Shown here: positions 16,735-24,821 of the stretch, piece after piece
Position numbering within the stretch: the first letter of the stretch is position 1
Layout of the letters: every line of letters begins with the position of its first letter
Origin: Antarcticirhabdus aurantiaca
GTDB taxonomy: Bacteria > Pseudomonadota > Alphaproteobacteria > Rhizobiales > Rhizobiaceae
NCBI RefSeq assembly: GCF_009765365.1
Contig: NZ_VTOM01000002.1
Coordinates: forward strand, 248,001 to 312,000
DNA: 64,000 nt
Direction: 5' to 3'
The notes under the pieces: generated by a model
What the model saw: the letters and a program-made list of their open reading frames with translations, nothing else
What the model was told of the DNA's origin: nothing
Database searches by the model: none
Translations under genes and position numbers: made by a program

Positions 16735-18318
16735 ATGACCACGACCCCCGCCTCCTCCGCCGGCGCGCCGCCGCCCGGCTACACCGACGACCAGAAGCAC
16801 GCCGACATGCAGGTGCTCCACTCCATGGGCTACGCCCAGGAGCTGGAGCGGCGGATGAGCCGCTTCTCCAACTTCGCCATCTCCTTCTCGATCATCTGCA
16901 TCCTGTCGGGCGGCATCAACTCGCTCGCCCAGGCGACCTCGGGCGCCGGGGGCGCCGCGATCGGCATCGGCTGGCCGCTCGGCTGCCTCGTCTCGGCCGT
17001 CTTCGCCATCGCCATGGCGCAGATCGCCTCGGCCTATCCGACGGCGGGCGGCCTTTATCACTGGGGCTCGATCCTGGGGAACCGCTTCATCGGCTGGCTG
17101 ACCGCCTGGTTCAACCTCCTCGGCCTCGTCACCGTTCTCGGCGCGATCAACGTCGGCACCTACTACTTCTTCTTCGGCGCCTTCGGTCCTTCCCTCGGCA
17201 TGGAGGACACGATCGGGACGCGCATCGGCTTCCTGGCCCTCATCACCGCGCTCCAGGCGATCATCAACCACGTCGGCATCGGCCTCACCGCCAAGCTCAC
17301 CGACTTCTCGGGCTCCCTGATCCTCGTCACCTCCGTGGCGCTGGCGGCGACCTGCCTCCTCTTCGCGCCCTCCTGGGACGTGGCCCGCCTCTTCACCTTC
17401 CACAACTATTCGGGCGCGGCGGGCGGCAACGTCTGGCCGGACATGTCGATGGGCTGGGCCTTCCTCCTCGGCCTGCTTCTTCCGATCTACACAATCACCG
17501 GCTACGACGCCTCGGCGCACACCTCGGAAGAAACCCGCGACGCGGCGATGTCCGTGCCCCAGGGCATGGTCTCCTCGGTGCTCTGGTCGAGCATCGCCGG
17601 CTACGTCGTCCTCTGCTCCTTCGTCCTGATGATCCCGGACATGAATGCTGCCGCCGCGCAGGGCTGGAACGTCTTCTTCTGGGCGATGGACACGCAGGTC
17701 CCCGGAACGCTTCGCACCATCCTCTTCGCCGCGATCTTCGTGGCGCAGTTCCTGTGCGGCCTCGCGACCGTCACCTCGGTGTCGCGCATGATCTTCGCCT
17801 TCTCGCGCGACGGCGGCCTGCCGGCCTCCAAGGCGCTCGCCCGCGTCAACCCGCGCTTCCGCACGCCCGTCGCGGCGATCTGGACGGGCGCGGTCCTGTC
17901 CGTCCTCTTCGTCTGGGGCACCTCGCTGATCAGCTTCGGCGAAACCTCGGCCTACGCGATCGTCGTGTCCTGCACGGTGATCTTCCTGTTCTTCTCCTTC
18001 GCCATCCCGATCGTCGCGGGGCTCCTCGCCTACGGCGGCACCAAGTGGCCGAAGATGGGGCCGTGGAACATTGGCCGCGGCGCCTTCATGGTCTCGGGCG
18101 TCCTCTCGGTCCTCGCCATGGCGCTGATCTTCGTCCTCGGCGTGCAGCCGCCCAACGGCAACGCCCTCTACATCACCCTCGGCTTCCTCGCGATCGCGGG
18201 CATCGTCTGGTTCGCCTTCGAGCGCCGCCGCTTCACCGGCCCGCCGATCGGCGACGAGATCGCCCGCCGCCAGGCCGCCATCCGCGCCGCGGAAACGGCC
18301 GTCGGCGAGACGCGCTGA
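16735..18318 (+). CDS. APC-superfamily amino acid/amine permease
   Basis: Inner-membrane secondary transporter of 527 residues with about 12 hydrophobic segments. Its first helix starts near residue 45 (FSNFAISFSIICILSGGINSL), and the sequence PTAGGLYHWGSILGNRFIGWLTAWFNLLG plus TITGYDASAHTSEETRDA are hallmarks of the bacterial and fungal GABA/choline/amino-acid permease group (UGA4/BAT1-like). The substrate is not determined. GGAG lies about eight bases ahead of the ATG. It is followed by an SDR gene 74 bp downstream and faces a divergent LuxR-type regulator. Confidence 0.9.
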   Translation: MTTTPASSAGAPPPGYTDDQKHADMQVLHSMGYAQELERRMSRFSNFAISFSIICILSGGINSLAQATSGAGGAAIGIGWPLGCLVSAVFAIAMAQIASAYPTAGGLYHWGSILGNRFIGWLTAWFNLLGLVTVLGAINVGTYYFFFGAFGPSLGMEDTIGTRIGFLALITALQAIINHVGIGLTAKLTDFSGSLILVTSVALAATCLLFAPSWDVARLFTFHNYSGAAGGNVWPDMSMGWAFLLGLLLPIYTITGYDASAHTSEETRDAAMSVPQGMVSSVLWSSIAGYVVLCSFVLMIPDMNAAAAQGWNVFFWAMDTQVPGTLRTILFAAIFVAQFLCGLATVTSVSRMIFAFSRDGGLPASKALARVNPRFRTPVAAIWTGAVLSVLFVWGTSLISFGETSAYAIVVSCTVIFLFFSFAIPIVAGLLAYGGTKWPKMGPWNIGRGAFMVSGVLSVLAMALIFVLGVQPPNGNALYITLGFLAIAGIVWFAFERRRFTGPPIGDEIARRQAAIRAAETAVGETR

Positions 18319-18392
18319 AGCCGGCCGGACCGCTCGACCGGCGGGGGCGCGGAAGACGCTCCCGCCGCTTTTCATTCAGGAGGAGCCTTCAC

Positions 18393-19169
18393 ATGGTGGA
18401 ACGCCCAGGACGCCTCGACGGGCGCAGCACGATCGTCTCCGGCGGCGCGGACGGCTGCGGGGCGGCCGCCGCGCGGCTCTTCGCCGGCGAGGGCGCGCGG
18501 GTCGCGATCGTCGACCGGCAGGTGAGCAAGGGCGAGGCGCTCGCCGCCGAGATCCGCGCGGGCGGGGGCGAGGCGATCTTCGCCGAGGCCGACGTGTCGA
18601 AGCGCGACGCGGTGGAGGCGGCGGTGGCTGCCGCGACGAGCGCCTTCGGGCCCCCGACCGCGCTCTTCAACCATGCCGGATCGATCGTCGTGAAGCCGTT
18701 CCTGGAGACTACCGACGAGGAATACGACTGGCTCATGGACGTGAACGTGCGCTCCATGTTCCTGATGACGCGCGCCGTCCTCCCGGGCATGATCGAGGCC
18801 GGCGGCGGTTCGATCGTGTGCACCTCCTCGATCTCGGCGGTGGCCGCGACCCCGGCCGAGGTGCTCTACGACACGACGAAGGGGGCGGTGCACATGTTCG
18901 CGCGGGCCATCGGCGTCGAGTTCCGCGACCGCAACGTGCGCTGCAACGCCGTCTGCCCCGGCTTCATCGCCACCGCCCACGGCAATCGCGAGGTCGAGCT
19001 CCTCTCGGGCTTCGGCGTCGACGCCTCGGAGGCCGCGATCCGGGCCGCCCAAGGGCGCATGTGCCGGCCGGAAGAGGTGGCGAGCGCCGCGCTGTTCCTG
19101 CTCAGCGACGAGGCGAGCTTCGTCAACGGCGCCCACCTCTTCGTCGACAACGCCTTCACCGCGATCTGA
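18393..19169 (+). CDS. Short-chain dehydrogenase/reductase (sugar/polyol type)
   Basis: NAD(P)-dependent oxidoreductase of 258 residues. It has a slightly atypical dinucleotide loop (SGGADGCGAAAARLF), NHAGS in place of NNAG, the catalytic Ser region CTSSISAVA and the Tyr-x3-Lys motif YDTTKGAVHMFA, then CNAVCPGFIATAHG. The length is normal for SDRs. AGGAGGAG precedes the ATG. It is followed after 14 bp by the sugar-lactone/alditol oxidase gene and lies in a cluster with a lactonase-type amidohydrolase and an altronate-dehydratase-family enzyme, so a sugar or sugar-acid dehydrogenase is inferred. Confidence 0.9.
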   Translation: MVERPGRLDGRSTIVSGGADGCGAAAARLFAGEGARVAIVDRQVSKGEALAAEIRAGGGEAIFAEADVSKRDAVEAAVAAATSAFGPPTALFNHAGSIVVKPFLETTDEEYDWLMDVNVRSMFLMTRAVLPGMIEAGGGSIVCTSSISAVAATPAEVLYDTTKGAVHMFARAIGVEFRDRNVRCNAVCPGFIATAHGNREVELLSGFGVDASEAAIRAAQGRMCRPEEVASAALFLLSDEASFVNGAHLFVDNAFTAI

Positions 19170-19183
19170 AAGGACGCTTTCCC

Positions 19184-20422
19184 ATGGCATTCGAGAAGGG
19201 CGGTCTTTGGCGCAACTGGGTCGGCAACCAGTCCTGCATCTCGCGCTACAAGGCCTCGCCGGAAAGCGAGGCGCAGCTCTGCGAGATGGTGGCGGAGGCG
19301 GACGCCGCCGATCTGCCGGTGCGCGTCGCGGGCTCCGGCCATTCCTTCACGCCGGTGGTCGGAACCACGGGCCTCCGGCTTTCGCTGGAGAAGATGAAGG
19401 GCGTTCTCGCCGTCGAGGGCGAGCACGTCACGGTGGCCGCCGGCACGTGCATCGGCGATGTCGGCCGCGCGCTGAAGGCGCTCGGCCTGTCGCTCGCCAA
19501 CCAGGGCGATATCGACAGCCAGGCCATTGCCGGCGCCTTCACCACCGGCACGCACGGCACCGGCATCACGCTCGGCTGCCTCGCCTCGCAGATCGCGGGG
19601 CTCCGCCTCGTTCAGCCGAACGGCGAGGTCTTGGCCGTCGACGGCTCGGACCCCGACATGCTCCTCGCCTCCCGCGTCTCGCTCGGGACCCTCGGCGTCA
19701 TCTCGGCGATCACGCTGAAGACCGTGCCGGCTTACAATCTTCACGAACATCTCTGGCGCGACGACTTCGAGACGTGCATGGAGCGGCACGACCAGCTCGC
19801 CGCCGAGCACCGGCACTTCGGCTTCTTCTGGTGCCCCGTCCCCGAAAGCCGCCACCTCTACTGCCTCGCCGACACGGCCGACGCGCCGCTCTCCACCACC
19901 AAGGCGACGTCCGACGTCTGCGAGATGAAGGTGATGGACATCACCGACCGGCTGCCGATGGAGGCGCCCTTCGAGAAGATCGCCTATTCCTCCGACGTCT
20001 ACCCCATCGAATACGTGCCGAACTTCCACGAGCTGGAATACGCCGTGCCGCTCGAGCACGGGAAGGAAGCGGTCCGCGCGGTGCGCGAGTTGATGCTCAA
20101 CAAACACACCAACTGCATCTACCCCATCGAGTACCGCTTCACCGCCGGCGACGAGGCCTGGATGAGCCCCTTCCATCGGCAGGACTCGATCACGCTCTCC
20201 GTCTCCGGCGGGCCGGGCGTCGACTACTGGGATTACCTGCGCGACGTCGACGCGATCCTCAGGCGCTACGATTCCCGCCCGCACTGGGGCAAGCTGCACT
20301 TCCTCGACACCGACGACGTCACGCACCTCTACCCGCGCGCCGGCGACTTCCGGGCGCTGCGCCGCCGGCTCGACCCCGCCGGCCGCTTCCTCAACGACCA
20401 CGTCCGCATGCTGCTGGGGTAA
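19184..20422 (+). CDS. FAD-linked sugar-lactone/alditol oxidase (D-arabinono-1,4-lactone oxidase family)
   Basis: A VAO-fold flavoprotein of 412 residues. The N-terminal FAD domain has VRVAGSGHSFTPVVGTTGLRLS; the His in SGHS is the usual covalent FAD attachment site in this family. AIAGAFTTGTHGTG is the FAD pyrophosphate loop. The C-terminal ALO domain ends with the conserved HWGKLHFLD and a DPAGRFLN tail. Family members oxidise aldonolactones or alditols with O2, making H2O2. It starts 14 bp after the SDR gene and is probably in one operon with it. The true substrate cannot be read from sequence; the neighbours point to a sugar or polyol. Confidence 0.9.
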   Translation: MAFEKGGLWRNWVGNQSCISRYKASPESEAQLCEMVAEADAADLPVRVAGSGHSFTPVVGTTGLRLSLEKMKGVLAVEGEHVTVAAGTCIGDVGRALKALGLSLANQGDIDSQAIAGAFTTGTHGTGITLGCLASQIAGLRLVQPNGEVLAVDGSDPDMLLASRVSLGTLGVISAITLKTVPAYNLHEHLWRDDFETCMERHDQLAAEHRHFGFFWCPVPESRHLYCLADTADAPLSTTKATSDVCEMKVMDITDRLPMEAPFEKIAYSSDVYPIEYVPNFHELEYAVPLEHGKEAVRAVRELMLNKHTNCIYPIEYRFTAGDEAWMSPFHRQDSITLSVSGGPGVDYWDYLRDVDAILRRYDSRPHWGKLHFLDTDDVTHLYPRAGDFRALRRRLDPAGRFLNDHVRMLLG

Positions 20423-20435
20423 TGAATGAGCCGGC

Positions 20436-21278
20436 TTATATGTCGCTGAGGCGGTAGAAGCGCGCGGCGTTGCCGCCGAAGATCTTGGCGAGAGCCTCGG
20501 GGCCGAAGCGGGCGGACAGGAGCGTGCGGGCGAGGTTCGCGACCTCGGCGTAGCTCGCGGCGAGCGTCGCGACCGGCCAGTCCGAGCCGAAGATCAGCCG
20601 GTCCTCGCCGAAGCACTCAGTGACGTGGTCGACATAGGGGCGGAAGTGCTCAAGCCGCCAGTCGGGCGCGGCCTCCGTCACCAGGCCCGAGACCTTGCAG
20701 GACACGTTCGGCAGGCGCGCGAGCTCCGCGATATCGGCGCGCCAGGGATCGAGCCGGCCCGCCGCGATCTCGGGCTTGGCAATATGGTCGAGGACGGCGC
20801 AAAGCGACGGCACGCGGCCGAGCGCCTCTGTGACATGCGGCAGATGACGCGGCAGGCAGAGGATGTCGAAGGCGAGGCCGCTCGTCGCCAGACGTTCGAG
20901 ATTGGCGAGGACGCGCGGGCGCAGGATCCAGCGGTCGTCGTCGAGATCCTGCAGCATCGGCCGGATGCCGACGAGGCGCGGATTCTGGCGGACGGCATCC
21001 AGGCGCTCGGGAAAGGCATCGGAATCCATGTCGAGCCAGCCGACGACGCCGGCGACCAACTCGTTCGCCGCGGCGATCTCCAGCATGAAGGCCGTCTCGG
21101 CCTCCGTCGGCGCGGCCTGGACGAGGATCGTGCGGTGAATGCCGGCGCGGGCGAGGTGGGGGGCGAGGTCGTCCGGCCCGAAGTCGCGCAGGAGCGGCGC
21201 CACGCTCTCGTTCATCCAGCCGTAGTCGCCGCGGGCGATCCGCCAGAAATGCTGGTGCGCGTCGATGCCCGTCGCCAT
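20436..21278 (-). CDS. Amidohydrolase-family lactonase (COG3618, L-fuconolactonase/rhamnonolactonase-like)
   Basis: A TIM-barrel metal-dependent hydrolase of 280 residues. The first strand carries the metal motif DAHQHFW, and AVLDHIAKPEIAAG, NVSCKVSGLVTEA and RLIFGSDWPVATL are the later metal/catalytic strands. Enzymes of this group open L-fucono-, L-rhamnono- and galactaro-lactones or 2-pyrone-4,6-dicarboxylate. The ATG at MATGIDAHQHFW has GGGAGAAGGTC upstream. It is transcribed against its neighbours and ends 13 bp from the convergent oxidase gene. A lactonase step in the sugar-acid route fits the context. Confidence 0.9.
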   Translation of the reverse strand: MATGIDAHQHFWRIARGDYGWMNESVAPLLRDFGPDDLAPHLARAGIHRTILVQAAPTEAETAFMLEIAAANELVAGVVGWLDMDSDAFPERLDAVRQNPRLVGIRPMLQDLDDDRWILRPRVLANLERLATSGLAFDILCLPRHLPHVTEALGRVPSLCAVLDHIAKPEIAAGRLDPWRADIAELARLPNVSCKVSGLVTEAAPDWRLEHFRPYVDHVTECFGEDRLIFGSDWPVATLAASYAEVANLARTLLSARFGPEALAKIFGGNAARFYRLSDI

Positions 21279-21354
21279 GACCTTCTCCCGTCTCCGCCCG
21301 CCGCCTGCGAAGCGACCGCGCTGCGGCGGACAATCCGCATTTGCCAGACGCCGC

Positions 21355-21377
21355 GTCAACCGATATATGAGTTGGAC
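21355..21377. promoter_or_regulatory. Candidate operator of the GntR/FadR regulator
   Basis: An imperfect 23-bp palindrome with outer arms GTC-AAC and GTT-GGAC around an ATATAT core, in the divergent region between the lactonase and the FadR-type gene. A related gatatatgag motif recurs just inside the regulator gene near 21492. FCD-type GntR regulators usually bind such short palindromes in their own divergent promoters. Confidence 0.45.
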
Positions 21378-21432
21378 AGGACCGAGGGAGCGGCACGATC
21401 CGCCCCGGCGGACAACCAACGGAAAATTCGCG

Positions 21433-22137
21433 ATGTCGACGGGCGCAGCGGCTCGGGAAACGGTCGAGCGGCCGGCCCAGAAGGCGGAGCAGATATATGA
21501 GCTGCTTCGCCATGCCATCGTGCGCCTCGACATGGCGCCGGGCGCGCCGATCTCGGAGAAAGAGCTGTGCCTGCGCTGGGGCGTGTCGCGCACGCCGGTG
21601 CGCGAGGCGCTGAAGCGGCTGGCCGAGGAGGACCTTGTCGACGTCTTCCCCCATTCCGGCACCTACGTCTCCAAGATCGCCTACGAGGTCGCGGAAGAGG
21701 GCTTCGTGATCCGCCGCGCGCTGGAGGTCGAAAGCATCCGCCGCGCCGCCGGCTTCGTCACGCCCGCCGACATCGCCCGCCTCGACGCGCTGATCGCCGA
21801 CATGCGCGACATCCTGCGGCGCGGCGCCTTGAAGGACTACATCGAGGTCGACGACGCCTTTCACGCGAGCATCGTGGCGATCAGCCGCTTTCCCCGCATG
21901 TGGAAGTTCGTCCACCTGATGAAGGCGCATCTCGACCGCATGCGCCACCTCTCGGCGCCCGTGCCCGGCCACTTGGCCGAGACCACCGAACAGCACGCGA
22001 CGATCGTGCGGGCGCTGGAGCGGCGCAATCCCGACCAGGCCGAGCTCGCCATGACCATCCACCTCGACAGCTCCTTCGCCGTGATGAGCGCGGTGCATGC
22101 CGGCGGCGTCGAGGCCGAGACACCCAAGGACACCTGA
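21433..22137 (+). CDS. GntR-family (FadR/FCD subfamily) transcriptional regulator
   Basis: A 234-residue regulator with an N-terminal winged helix (ISEKELCLRWGVSRTPVREALKRLAEEDLVDVFPHSGTYVS) and a C-terminal all-helical FCD ligand domain (EVDDAFHASIVAISRFPRMW, then HLDRMRHL and EHATIVRALERRNPDQAE). FCD regulators commonly sense sugar acids or carboxylates. It is divergent from the lactonase gene and is followed after one base by the altronate-dehydratase-family gene, so it almost certainly controls this cluster. The ATG has GGAAAA upstream. Confidence 0.92.
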   Translation: MSTGAAARETVERPAQKAEQIYELLRHAIVRLDMAPGAPISEKELCLRWGVSRTPVREALKRLAEEDLVDVFPHSGTYVSKIAYEVAEEGFVIRRALEVESIRRAAGFVTPADIARLDALIADMRDILRRGALKDYIEVDDAFHASIVAISRFPRMWKFVHLMKAHLDRMRHLSAPVPGHLAETTEQHATIVRALERRNPDQAELAMTIHLDSSFAVMSAVHAGGVEAETPKDT

Positions 22138-22138
22138 C

Positions 22139-23683
22139 ATGCTCGACGTTCTCGAACGCGCCTCGCCCCTGATCCGCCTGCATCCGGCCGACAACGTCCT
22201 GATCGCGCGCGCGACCCTCGACCCCGCCAAAACCCCGACCGTCGACGGCCTCGCCTTGCGCGACCGCATCGGCCAGGGCCACAAGGTGGCGACCGTCGCC
22301 ATCCCGCAAGGCGCGCCGGTCACGAAGTACGGGCAGACCATCGGCTTCGCCAGCCGCGACATCGAGGCGGGTTCCCACGTCCACACTCACAACCTCGCCA
22401 TGGCCGAGGTCGACCTGACCCACGAGTTCTGCGCGGGGGCGCAGGAGCCGGACTACGTGCCGGAGGCGGAACGCGCCCGCTTCATGGGCTATCGCCGCCC
22501 GAGCGGAAAGGTCGGCACGCGCAACTACCTCGCCATCGTGTCCTCGGTGAACTGCTCGGCGACCGTCTCGCGCGCCGTCGCCGCGCATTTCGCGCCGGCG
22601 ACGGGGCGGCTCGATGCTTATCCCAACGTCGACGGCGTCATCGCGATCACCCACGGCATGGGCTGCGCGATGAACACGGAGAGCGAGGGCTATCGCTACC
22701 TCGCCCGCACGCTGGCGGGCTACGCCACGCACCCGAACGTCGGCGCCGTCCTGATGATCGGGCTCGGCTGCGAGACCAACCAGATCCCGCTCCTCCTCAA
22801 GCGCCAGGGCCTGACCGAGGGCGAGGCGCTGCGCACCATGACGATCCAGGGCACGGGCGGCACCCGCGCGACGATCGCCGCCGCGATCGCCGAGATCGAG
22901 GCGATGCTGCCGGCGCTGAACGCCGTCCGGCGCACGCCGGAATCGGCCGAGCACATCACGCTGGCGCTCGAATGCGGCGGGTCGGACGGTTATTCCGGCA
23001 TCTCGGCGAACCCCGCGCTCGGCTTCGCCGCGGACCTCCTGGTGCGCCACGGCGGCACGGCCTGCCTTGCCGAGACGCCGGAGATCTACGGCGCCGAGCA
23101 TCTTCTGACCCGCCGCGCGGCGACCCCGGCGGTCGCCCAGAAGCTCCTCGACCGGATCGAGTGGTGGCGGGATTATGCCGCGCGCGGCGACGCGGAGCTG
23201 AACAACAACCCCTCCCACGGCAACAAGCAGGGCGGTCTCACGACGATCCTCGAGAAGTCGCTCGGGGCGGTCGCGAAAGGCGGCGCCTCGCGCCTCCAGG
23301 CGGTCTACGAATACGCGGAAGCGATCGACGAGAAGGGCTTCGTCTTCATGGACACGCCGGGATACGATCCGGTGGCGGTGACGGGCCAGGTCGCGGGCGG
23401 CTGCAACCTCATCTGCTTCACCACCGGCCGCGGCTCGGTCTCGGGCTTCAAGCCCGCGCCCTCGCTGAAGCTCGCCACCAACACGCCGATGTTTGAGCGC
23501 ATGCGCGAGGACATGGACATCGACTGCGGCACGATCGTTTCCGGCACCGAGACGATCGAGGAGAACGGCCGGCGCATCTTCCAGCTGATCCTCGACACCG
23601 CCTCGGGCCGCAAGACCGTCAGCGAGAGCTTCGACTACGGCGACAACGAGTTCGTGCCCTGGCAGCTCGGCGCCGTCATGTAG
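22139..23683 (+). CDS. UxaA/altronate dehydratase-family sugar-acid dehydratase
   Basis: Sugar-acid dehydratase of 514 residues, predicted to remove water from an aldonate or aldarate to give a 2-keto-3-deoxy acid. The N-terminal about 90 residues are an SAF domain (LIRLHPADNVLIARATL, then GHKVATVAIPQGAPVTKYGQ). The C-terminal UxaA core has YRRPSGKVGTRNYLAIVSSVNCSATVS, THGMGC, GLGCE, ECGGSDGYSGI and the terminal TTGRGSVSGF. Family members act on altronate, galactarate, fuconate and related acids. It starts one base after the FadR-type stop. Altronate itself is unlikely to be certain because uxaB or uxaC are absent from the window. Confidence 0.9.
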   Translation: MLDVLERASPLIRLHPADNVLIARATLDPAKTPTVDGLALRDRIGQGHKVATVAIPQGAPVTKYGQTIGFASRDIEAGSHVHTHNLAMAEVDLTHEFCAGAQEPDYVPEAERARFMGYRRPSGKVGTRNYLAIVSSVNCSATVSRAVAAHFAPATGRLDAYPNVDGVIAITHGMGCAMNTESEGYRYLARTLAGYATHPNVGAVLMIGLGCETNQIPLLLKRQGLTEGEALRTMTIQGTGGTRATIAAAIAEIEAMLPALNAVRRTPESAEHITLALECGGSDGYSGISANPALGFAADLLVRHGGTACLAETPEIYGAEHLLTRRAATPAVAQKLLDRIEWWRDYAARGDAELNNNPSHGNKQGGLTTILEKSLGAVAKGGASRLQAVYEYAEAIDEKGFVFMDTPGYDPVAVTGQVAGGCNLICFTTGRGSVSGFKPAPSLKLATNTPMFERMREDMDIDCGTIVSGTETIEENGRRIFQLILDTASGRKTVSESFDYGDNEFVPWQLGAVM

Positions 23684-23700
23684 GACGGCGCCGGGGTTCG

Positions 23701-24708
23701 TCAGAACTCCAGGCAGATCTTGCCGAAGTGCCGGCCGGACTCCTCGTGGCGGAAGGCGTCGGCGATGCCCTCCAGCGGAAAGCTCCGGTCGATCACCGGC
23801 CGGATGCCCGTCGCCTCGAGCCCGCGCACCATGTCCTCCTGGTGCCGGCGGCTGCCGACGATGAGACCCTGCAGGCGCTGCTGGCGGGCCATCATGAGCG
23901 CGGTCGGGATTTCGCCCGAGCGCCCGGTGAGGACGCCGATCAGCGCGAGGTGACCGCCGATGCGCGCCGCCTTGATCGATTGCGGCAGCGTCGCGGGGCC
24001 GCCGACCTCGACCACGTGGTCGACGCCGCGCCCGCCCGTCCAGTCGATGACGGCCGAGCCCCATTCGGGATCGGCCTTGTAGTTCACGGTGAAGTCGGCG
24101 CCCATCGCGCGCAGCCGCTCCAGCTTCTCGTCCGATGACGACGTCGCCGCCACCCGCGCGCCCATGGCCTTGGCCATCTGCAGCGCGAAGATCGAGACGC
24201 CCCCGGTCCCGAGGACGAGGACGTCGTTGCCGGCCTTCAGACCCCCGTCGACGACGAGCGCCCGCCAGGCGGTGAGGCCGGCGGTGGTCAGCGTCGCGGC
24301 TTCCGCGTGGCTCCACCCCTTCGGCGCGCGGGTGAACCAGGAGGCCGGCGCGACGACGCTTTCGCGCGCATAGCCGTCGATCCCGTCGCCGGGCGTCGTC
24401 TTGAAGTCGGCGACCGCCGCCTCGCCGTCCTGCCAGAGCGGGAAGAAGCAGGACACGACCGCGTCGCCGGCCGCGAAGTCCTCCACGCCCTCCCCCACGG
24501 CCTCCACCGTGCCGGCGCCGTCCGACATGGGGATGCGCCCGTCCTCGGTCGGCATGCGGCCGGAGGCGACGCCATAGTCGTGATAGTTCAGCGAGCTGGC
24601 GCTGATCCTCACCCGGATCTGGCCGGGGCCGGGCCGGCCCGGATCGGGCAGGTCGTGGAGGCGGAGGCGGTCGAGGCCGCCGGGCTTGTCGAGGCGGATG
24701 GCCTTCAT
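23701..24708 (-). CDS. MDR-superfamily NAD(P)-dependent oxidoreductase (quinone oxidoreductase-like)
   Basis: A 335-residue medium-chain dehydrogenase/reductase. The N-terminal GroES-like part has SSLNYHDYGVASG where zinc alcohol dehydrogenases carry the catalytic Cys, so it is probably a zinc-free member. The Rossmann domain is marked by NDVLVLGTGGVSIFALQMAKAMGARVAATSSSDEK and VEVGGPATLPQSIKAAR. Substrate unknown. The ATG at MKAIRLDKPGG was used; the open frame upstream runs through a terminator hairpin. It lies behind glgX on the same strand, separated by that terminator. Confidence 0.9.
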   Translation of the reverse strand: MKAIRLDKPGGLDRLRLHDLPDPGRPGPGQIRVRISASSLNYHDYGVASGRMPTEDGRIPMSDGAGTVEAVGEGVEDFAAGDAVVSCFFPLWQDGEAAVADFKTTPGDGIDGYARESVVAPASWFTRAPKGWSHAEAATLTTAGLTAWRALVVDGGLKAGNDVLVLGTGGVSIFALQMAKAMGARVAATSSSDEKLERLRAMGADFTVNYKADPEWGSAVIDWTGGRGVDHVVEVGGPATLPQSIKAARIGGHLALIGVLTGRSGEIPTALMMARQQRLQGLIVGSRRHQEDMVRGLEATGIRPVIDRSFPLEGIADAFRHEESGRHFGKICLEF

Positions 24709-24745
24709 GCCGGATGGGCTCCCTTGGGGTTCTCGTGGTTCTGAC

Positions 24746-24785
24746 GAAAAAGGCGCGGCGCCGGAGATCGATCCGGCGCCGCGCC
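24746..24785 (-). terminator. Rho-independent terminator of glgX
   Basis: A perfect 14-bp stem (24752-24765 with 24772-24785) and a six-base loop (gatcga) lies 36 bp after the glgX stop. On the - strand it is followed at once by TTTTTCGTC. It separates glgX from the downstream MDR oxidoreductase gene. Confidence 0.88.
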
Positions 24786-24821
24786 CCACAATGTGCTGGT
24801 ACGGGAAGCGGTCGCCCGCCC

